A stretch of 64,000 bases of DNA from Artemisia argyi (taxonomy: Eukaryota > Streptophyta > Magnoliopsida > Asterales > Asteraceae). Positions 56,421 to 64,000 of the stretch are shown here, piece by piece. The stretch covers positions 255,982,044-256,046,043 of the forward strand of contig CM060708.1 of assembly GCA_030686995.1 (NCBI GenBank), in the 5' to 3' direction. The notes below the pieces were generated by a model. It searched no databases. It saw nothing but the letters and a program-made list of their open reading frames with translations, and was not told the DNA's origin. Each line of letters begins with the position of its first letter. The stretch's first letter is position 1. A program made the translations under genes and the position numbers.

Positions 56421-58953
56421 AAACACTACTTAAATACTTTGTATATATGCATGATTTAATTAAGCTATCTTCTTTTCGATTGTGCCCATTAAAGGAATTA
56501 TTTCACAAGAAAACACAAATTTGTTATGATACCTAGATATTGGATTAGGCCATTATAATCGAATCCAACCACGATTAGCATGCATTTACTTATTGAAACA
56601 ATGTTTAATGCCAGAACTAAAACAGCTTTGAGTGTTGACAAAAGTCCAAATAGTTTCTTGGTATTATCTTCACAATCACATACCAATGCCATGCATCCCA
56701 CGCTACAAGTTGTTTAATACTCCACTAATACTAGTTCAAATGTTTATATTTGACTACAATTCCAAAACATGGAACCATGTCCATTGGAAAAGCTTCACCA
56801 TGACACCATTCACAAAAACTAAATCATTTGTCTGGTTCTATGTTTTTAAGGTCCAAGCAAAAAACTAACTAGTCAACTAGTTATTTTTACAGTTAACTGT
56901 AATTCGGAGTAGTTTGATAGACAATACAGCCTTCCGTAAGATTCGAAAAGCTAGTTGCCACACATAATATCCCGATGAATGTTACATGTTACTTTTTAGA
57001 TATACCGACTCCATAATCGTGTCAAAAATTTACATAAATTTTCCATGTTTAACCATTAACTCAACAGCTCGATGAGAAGTAGAGCATTATTGACTTTATC
57101 ATCATATTCTTAAAAGAAAATAAAGAAGACGCTAATGTTACTGTTATACTTTAATGAGTTTAATCACTATAGTTTACTTTTTTTGTGTAATGTTTGGCTA
57201 CTTCCCGATATTTTATAAACTCGGTTACTTTCGCAATTTTTGTAGTAGCATGTATCTTTGACGATTATATAGTTTTGTGGTCGGTTAAGCACAAATTATA
57301 TTTTGTGTCTAAAAAAATTAAGGATTATATAATCAATTAATCACACTTCCCTTGTTCTTGTGCCGTGTTTACTGACTGGGAGACAATATCTGTACCCATA
57401 ATCCGTACCAGATTACCCCTTCGTACTATCAAAACAATACTCCGTATTATCCAATTCTATGGCAAAGGTGTCTTTTTCTGCCTTAATAAACCAACTTGAA
57501 ACGACCGATTAATTCTTCTTTTGTTCTTATCGCCAAATAAAATATCTAACGCAACTTAAAAATAACATAATTATTGAGTACTTATTACTTTTTGAAAAAT
57601 AGTAATAGTTTTAACTTAGACTAATTAATTATGGCATTATTTAAATTTTGTAATATTGATTTCTAATACAAGTAACATGGTAAACTTTATCAATTTTTAC
57701 TTTTCATATTTGATCGTATACAATTAAGTTAAAACAACACAAAAAGAAAGAGCATTATTTGAATTGGGGCTGAACAGTATTGAACCAGGATTTTGAAACT
57801 CATGGTAAAACTAATACTCCGTAACAAAATGAGAAGTGTTAAATATTACTACTCCGTATATTTAACTAGGATTTTGAAACTCATGTTAAAGCTAATACTC
57901 TGTAACAAAATGAGAAGTGCTAACTGTTAATTAGCCCTCTATTTATTCGGATGAGATGAAAAAAGATTAAGAAATAAGAACATTTTGAAATAATAAGCAA
58001 GTAGAAGTGTTTTATTCTTTATTTATTTTGTTGAAGTTAATGCATGCTAAGCACTAATACGCTGTTTTATCACAAGAATTAAGGAGTAACAATAAGATTA
58101 AACAAAGTTTATGGCATCTTTGAGAAGTGACACTCCACTAACATTCAAAATTAATTATTGTATCAAATAATTTTAAATCTTTGTGGATCTTAAATTTGTG
58201 TTTCGCTAAGATTTATAAAAAAAATAGTCGTAATATTTGTTATTCTAAGGCTCCACAATTATTATATCAGTGCGTGTATCAATGAGTACAAAGATTTTGA
58301 CCCATCCGTTGTTTTAACTTATATGATCCATAGTCATACGGTCTCTTTGAAATTATTATTAAAAGAAAACATGAACTGAACCATTTAAAAAATATTGTAC
58401 GTGCATATAAAGGAAGACCCAATCACCATGTTTTAGCCTCTTATATACGAAAAAAATTAAGAAAAAGAAAACCCAATCAAGCTGAAATTTTCATAATCTC
58501 TCGAAACAAAATATTACTAGTATAATTTATTACATATTTAAACACGGAAACTTAAGTGAAAACATATTGTCGTGTGATATAATTTGGAGCTATTGGCCGA
58601 ATTTGTATGTTTTTATGCAGCAGAATTATCAAAACAACCTTATGGCAAGAATCGCAAGGAAGGAAAAATACATCCCAAAATAGCGTTTAAAGGAATACAA
58701 AACCAAATTGATTACCTACTTTTATTTCTTAGAACTAAGGTGTTGGTCTTAAATATGGTTTGGCCTTATGTGTATGTATATGTGTACGAGTCTGTGACAA
58801 GTTTGTATTGTGTCATTTTGGAGCAGCCCTCTCGGGTGTTTGTTTGGGTCCAATCTTCTTTAATCGTCTCGATTATGAAGGTTGGATGCCTTTTTTTATA
58901 TCGTTGGTTTTGTTTGGTAATATAACTGTTGACTTTCTACAAAAAGTTTTTTA
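56421..58953. other. intergenic, no gene seen
   Basis: AT-rich. An 81-base unit beginning AGGATTTTGAAACTCATG is duplicated in tandem at about 57787-57945, including the word ACTCCGTA. The ORFs at 56632-56868 and 58584-58925 have no motifs. Confidence 0.5.
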
Positions 58954-59303
58954 GAATAGTGGCAGTCGTGCTTCCGAAATCATTCATACCTCCCAAATCC
59001 ACCAATAATATCATTCCATCTCATTTCACCTCATTCATACTTTTTTCATACCTCCCAACCCCTTTTTAGTGGCAACCATGCATTTTTCATACCTCCCAAC
59101 TAAATCCATAGCATCATATATATTAAGCTTATACATAATGCATATAAACTTATACATTCTCTTGAACTAAATCCATGCCGTGGAATCATATATTGCTGCT
59201 GAGCCTTGCCGATGGAGCATGCCGGCTAGGTGGCGGCGGTGTTCACCGCCGGCATGGGCACCGCCGGCGTGGAATCATTTCGGAAGCACGACTGCCACCA
59301 TCC
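58954..59303. mobile_element. Harbinger-related MITE (350 bp)
   Basis: The terminal inverted repeats are G(A/G)AT(A/G) followed by a perfect 22 bases beginning GTGGCAGTCGTGCTTCC. The flanking triplets are TTA (left) and TAA (right). The interior near 58985-59080 matches, inverted, the segment at 51590-51677 of the Harbinger remnant, so this is probably a deletion derivative of that family. It contains a GC-rich GGCGGTG/CACCGCC hairpin near 59232-59268. Confidence 0.75.
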
Positions 59304-59526
59304 TAAGGATGTGTTTAATTGTAGAAAAAGTTATCTTGTTTTTCATCTTTAGTTTTGTTGAAATTTTGAAAGGAAATTTATCTTCACAAAATACTTAAAA
59401 TAGAGAAAACGCGTTTAAAGAAAGAAAGAGTAGGATTTGGGTTACAAAGAAAAACGAAGAAACAACCAAAATTTGTTTTGTAAATTTTCTTGTTAAATCA
59501 AGAAATAGGGGACTTTTGTTTTATAG

Positions 59527-62500
59527 ATAACGAGAATGGCGACGGGCCGCCGCGTTGCGGGCGGGCCTGTTTTTTGGTGCCGTTATTCTTCTCGTGTCAC
59601 TGGCTTCAATTCTCATCGAGAAATTCAGACATCCCCATGAAACCAATCAGAGAAAACCATCAAGCATTATCCTGGCTTTTAGCAACATTAGCATGTGATA
59701 CATTATATCAAATGCATCAAATATAAGTTGTCCTAAGCAGTTGTTTATGTGCTTCATATTGAAGCTTCCAGTACCATATAAATATAGCCAACTTTTAATA
59801 AGGAAAAGTAAAAGGAAACTGGTTTCTTATATATCATAAACAGAAAATACAGATTCAAAAATGGCATATATGTTTAGTAAATCATCTTATATATCATATA
59901 CAAAATATACAAATCTAAAAGAGACATAAATGTTTATTTAACTCTAAATAGTCATATTTGTCCATGTAACACAGCACACTAAAACACAATTATGAGATAC
60001 AGCTATAATAAGAGCAGAACATGCTATGAAAATGTGTAGGATGCTGCTACTCTAGAGGATTTACGAAAACTTGTCATCCGAATACACATTGCTGTAGCAG
60101 CCTATCCGAAAACCATAGCCCTTTGTTGGTCCTAGCAATGCGGGGTGGAAACGTATTCTTGAGCTTTTAAAATGCCTGCAGAAGACGCTCGATTACGAAA
60201 ATTCACCGATCAATATTATATCCACCAAATGGTTTCTGATGTTTCTTTTGGGTGTTTGGGAAAAGTGTAGGTCCGCATGTTTAAGGTTCCGTTTCATGTT
60301 TGGACATAAAACTAACCTTAGCGTAACCATAGGGTCCAACGGGTTGGTTTGGTTGTCGGGTTGTTAGCAAGTCGCCACGATAATATGTGAATAACAAATG
60401 TAAAAAAAGTGAAGCCTACTTAAAGGAAAAAATGGCAGTAAGCCTATATAGAAAAAGTACAGTAACAAAGATGCAAACCTAGCATGGTCCATTCCTTTTA
60501 GATGAATTGCTCCCAACGTTGTACCATTTGTGCAACATCTTGTATCTTGTGGCCGAAACATAAGCACAGATAAAAATCAACAAATCATATTCTGTTATCA
60601 TTATTTCATGTTTGACATTATTACTAAAGAAAGCTTCGTTGTGCAAACTGTGCATCCAAGGAAGAAAACTATATTTGTCAAAGAAACTATCCACCCTACT
60701 GCTTTTTTTTTGGGCGGCGGGACGACGATTAATGGTTTGTACGTGTGTCAGGTAAAACCGTGAATTGTTAAAACAACTACAGAGGATTACAGGTTAGGCT
60801 AATAATGCGACTATTCAAAGCATGTACTAAACGTGAAATCGATTAAAACTACTCAAAGCATGTACTAAACGTCCTATAAGAGTTCCACTTAAAACAACTA
60901 CTGAAAGCATGTACTAAACCTGCACACGATTACACTATATGAAATAATATGTACATTTAAAACAACTTTTCGATAACCTCCTAGCACTGTGTATATGATA
61001 ATTAAGGTAGGAGACCAGAACCAATAACACATACCTTGAATAAGGGCCGTCTTGTTTGTAACATCTTTTGTTGATTTCAGGAGCCTTCAATACTTTCAAA
61101 TTAAACTGCCATATTCGACTGCAACAAAACTGGAAGCCGTGGCGTTCGTAGCATCATTAATGTGTACATTATTATTATCATCTATGGTATTGCGGAGCAG
61201 CACTGCGTGGTAGACCCGCTATCTTTTCCTCTAACCAAAACAGAGCATGGCAATGGGCAGATATCTGATCACCCCTCCCAAAATACTTATGATCTGATGG
61301 TGCACCTGTAAACATGTAACATAGGAGCAAATTAAACAACCCAATACAACGTCATGAAACCATCTGGATAAGGAAATAATAAAAAATGCACACTGAAGCA
61401 TAACCTTCACGCTGCATAGGAGCTGCCGGCCCATGCACTGGTGGCCCATGTGGATCCGCTATATATGATCGTGCTGCAAGTACAAATTGAATAAGACGGC
61501 AGAATTCAAGCATATTAAATGAAAAAAGGGAATGTAAATATTTTAACATACGTGCAGCAGAAGCATGATCACGGACAATAGCGCCTTCTGAAAAATCTAA
61601 AACCAGAGGTAAGGGTGGTGGAATGCTCTACTCGCCAACTGAACTTGCAGTCGCAGGCATACCTATACGCAAACAACATTATTATGGCAAACACTAAAGT
61701 AATTAGCAACAACATATACGTAAAAATTCTTTTAAGATATGGAAAAACCTTGAAGTGCAGGTGAGCCACACATACCAGTATAAGAACACTGCGCAACATT
61801 ACTGATTTGGAATGTTGAAACTGAACCATCTACTGTCGGGATTTGCACAGGTGTAACATTAAAACTACTGACACCATACAGATGGTTAGACATTAAAGGC
61901 TCACAAATATTCAAATGCAACCAATCTGCTCTTCTACCTGAAATATTTCGAAAGATAACAGTAGTATTTAAGCACCCAGATTGTGTGTAATTGAAATTTT
62001 AGAGGGCAAAATGTGATTATTTTTAAGAAAATACAATAAGCAAACTGAAATAAGAAAACAAGTCTGTAAATGAGTGGGCCAAAAAGGGCATGCTAAAAAC
62101 GGGCCAAGTCCAAAACGACAAAACACGTTACACAATCTAACAGACTCGCCCATTTAGCCTCCTATTTTAAGGCCTTCGATAGACCTCATTTTGACCCGTT
62201 ACTCAACCCGACCGTACTCGCATTTCCATCCTCAAAAGTCTTTATAAATAGTAAGTATTTATAAATAGTAAGCAAGTAAAAGATATCTTGAGATGTTGTA
62301 TTTCAAAGTGGGTAAAAAAAACACATAAGCTATATAAACGATTTTAAGTGAATATATCATAAAAGTTTTATAAAATCCAAAACGATTTTTTGTGCTACAT
62401 GTCTCGCAGACCTACAGGCCACATATATCTAATCCAACTGAATCACGTGCCAAACACCCAAACATCCATAAGAACTACATTTCATTATAACAACAATTCC

Positions 62501-62900
62501 TATAAGTTAATATTTTAATAAGCAATTCTTCAACATTCTCATTGTAAATAGTTTCAATAAGTAACACAAACAATTCCCAAGAAATAAACTTACGACAGTC
62601 CAATTCTTTCAGGGCTTTCACCAAACACGTGGTAGGCACCGATAATTTTCATTCAATTAGAATACTATACATGTTAGACGCTCACCGTTTCAATACCCAA
62701 AATTCACCAATTTAAGGCCCCACTTTAGCCCCAGATGCACCCATTTCAGTCCCATTTTAGTATTCAAACGCAACCACTTCAACCACCATTTTAGCACCCA
62801 AATCCACCCTTTTTAGAGCGCGTTTTAGCACCTAAACACCCGGGCTCCAGCCCCCAGAAATTGACCTGCAAGTATCCAATGAAAGATTATGAGTTAGAAG
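59527..62900 (-). mobile_element. Helitron remnant, minus strand (extent approximate)
   Basis: The low-coordinate side has a GC-rich hairpin-like GGCCGCC/GGCGGGCC (about 59545-59566) followed, on the minus strand, by ATTCTCGTT. This looks like a decayed Helitron 3' end (CTCGT where CTRRT is expected). On the same strand, at 61937-61178, lie exons of a Helitron Rep/Hel N-terminus. At about 62650-62590 there is an ATG-led short exon-like piece (KIIGAYHVFGESPERIG) ending at a GTAAGT donor. The 5' TC end was not pinned. Between 59570 and 61170 I see no coding sequence. Confidence 0.4.
61178..61937 (-). pseudogene. Helitron helicase-like protein, N-terminal fragment with introns
   Basis: Four exons on the minus strand (61937-61776, 61662-61552, 61473-61405, 61305-61178) join with GT-AG introns and constant phase. 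They give segments such as WLHLNICEPLMSNHLYGV, VRDHASAA, ADPHGPPVHGPAAP and YFGRGDQISAHCHALFWLEE, ending at PQYHR then TGA. The C/H-x-FW-x-EE segment resembles the zinc-binding N-terminus of plant Helitron Rep/helicase proteins, from memory. The catalytic Rep and helicase domains are absent: after YHR the sequence turns into an ATA-rich run. One in-frame TAG lies in exon 2. It is non-functional as seen. Confidence 0.5.
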
Positions 62901-62992
62901 CATTCCATAAAATCTTTAAAAGTTGCATATAAAATTGAATCGAGAACTAATATATATTATGGGTTAAAAATTTATAGACATATGAGAATTAT

Positions 62993-64000
62993 TGGTGAGT
63001 GCTTATTTACTCACCATTTTATGGCTAAATATCGACCCAAAATGACTATTTGAGCTAACAAATGCCAAGAAAACACGTGTTTTTATATTTGTGATGTGCA
63101 GGTATGGATATTACGGAAAACAAGCAAAAACCCGGAAAAACGGGCACGAGAGTATGAAAGGTTCAAAAGCCGGTGCCGGGAAGCAGTTTTCAAGTCCGGA
63201 TCATTATTCAAGCTCAATTTGTCAAAGTCAACCTTGAAAGATATCAATATGACAATATTAGTCCTTGGAAATATTTTGAAAGTTTTGACAGAAATGGTCC
63301 TCAAAGTTTCAATTATCCCACAATTGGACCTTGTACATTTTACACCCAAAAATCTGAATATCCAAAACACAAAGCTGCTAATCCATTATATAAATCCTAA
63401 GCCCACTCCATGTATTACCGCAATAGCCCACTCTCCAAAACCTTACCCAAGCCCATTCCCCATTACCCTGACCCGGTCCAATACTCAAACAAAAATAAAT
63501 AAATACTACCCCGTACACACACCCCGCCCCCCAAATATTAACCCATTCCCAGTTTCACTATTCACTGAATAGTAAACTAAGAACCCTAGAAACAATTACC
63601 TTCTAATTACCCCACTCCCATCCAATTAACCTTGTATTAAGGGTACAAATGTCATTCCCCACCACACCTGACACCCTCTGACACAAAGAATGACAAGTGG
63701 CAGCTGTGGATTGGTTTGAACGCGTCACCACAAGGAATACTAAGCTGTGATTGGTCCAAGTTTGTCACCAGGGATCTAATGAGCATATTCGCGTGAAGAT
63801 TCCACTTCCAGATGCTTCTGAAGACGCTCCCTCACCTCAGCTCAAGGCTATAAATAGCTCTTCACCTCACCACATTGGAGCTTGTTAGACTAGGAGTAGG
63901 AGTAGACTAGTATAGTAGCCTTAGTGTAATCTTTAGCTTAAGTTTACGTTTTTAGCTTATTGTAACTCTTCCAGCTTTCAAATTGTACTCATTTCAAGTT
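62993..64000 (+). repeat. probable 5' part of a Ty3-type LTR, running off the window
   Basis: It starts near TGGTGAGTGC, where a GGTGAGT/ACTCACC hairpin sits. It carries a strong TATAAATA box at 63849-63856 and a leader of GAGTAGGAGTAG/CTTAG type after it. The preceding 800 bases are U3-like, with the C-rich words CCCCGCCCC and TTACCCCACTCCC. No second LTR is available to confirm the end. The ORFs at 63083-63572 on both strands are not supported. Confidence 0.4.
63849..63856 (+). promoter_or_regulatory. TATA box of the right-hand LTR
   Basis: TATAAATA, with a pyrimidine-rich CTCTTCACCTCACC leader downstream. A typical plant LTR core promoter. Confidence 0.55.

Noticed and set aside
63083..63572. 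95- and 158-codon ORFs on opposite strands
   Set aside because: They lie within LTR-like sequence, show no motifs, and overlap each other.
1..64000. CRISPR arrays, operons, tRNA or rRNA genes
   Set aside because: None seen. The window is plant nuclear DNA; spaced repeats here are LTR, MITE or tandem arrays. No tRNA-like B-box with a matching cloverleaf was recognised by eye; a covariance-model scan would be needed to exclude small RNA genes.

Overview
This is a nuclear genomic window from a flowering plant, almost certainly a eudicot. The evidence is: AT-rich intergenic DNA, GT-AG introns, plant-only gene families (a PIP-type secreted peptide, a GT47 xyloglucan-galactosyltransferase-like protein, a HOS15-type WD40 protein, an NFD6/NOXY2-like mitochondrial small protein) and plant transposon lineages (Athila, copia, Helitron, hAT, PIF/Harbinger, Stowaway, LINE). 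The Athila-like gag resembles ones I associate with Asteraceae, but the species cannot be fixed from the sequence alone.

Left third (1-15,000): a nest of transposons. An old copia element on the minus strand (5' LTR about 13590-14905, gag 12291-11242, protease piece 3295-3115) was hit twice by related Athila-like Ty3 elements on the plus strand. One is cut by the window (1-3114). The other is complete (3296-11008), with 1.4-kb LTRs, a GTTGT target duplication and a tRNA-Asp primer site. The complete element codes only for a gag-protease-like protein; it has no reverse transcriptase. Its 2.5-kb non-coding tail holds repeated hairpin plus polypurine-like modules. A 905-bp Helitron with an internal 3 x 212-bp tandem array sits in the copia LTR.

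Middle (15,000-41,000): the gene-bearing part. It holds a PIP-like signalling-peptide gene (17852-18097, +), a 14-exon HOS15-like LisH/WD40 gene (26966-33216, +; the reconstructed CDS is 1626 nt and stays in frame), an intronless GT47 exostosin-family gene (35571-36977, +), and a small NFD6/NOXY2-like gene (37784-40866, +) whose exon 1 appears to carry a one-base frame error and whose second intron holds two hAT MITEs. Between the genes lie MITEs and Helitron ends with readable termini and target duplications.

Right third (41,000-64,000): mostly transposons, with no intact host gene recognised. It has two convergent LINE fragments, a PIF/Harbinger remnant (about 50915-56297) interrupted by a 4.6-kb copia element, a Harbinger MITE (58954-59303), a minus-strand Helitron remnant with an intron-containing N-terminal Rep/Hel fragment (61178-61937), and the start of a Ty3-type LTR that runs off the window. 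The copia element has very short LTRs with non-canonical TA...TA ends (TATTA...TAATA).

The host genes do not form a functional unit; they are independent neighbours. The most notable items are the gag-only Athila element with its hairpin-PPT modules and its promoter array of TGACGSCGTCA palindromes, the non-canonical-LTR copia with its 3' LTR fused directly to a truncated RNase H, and the PIP-like peptide gene.
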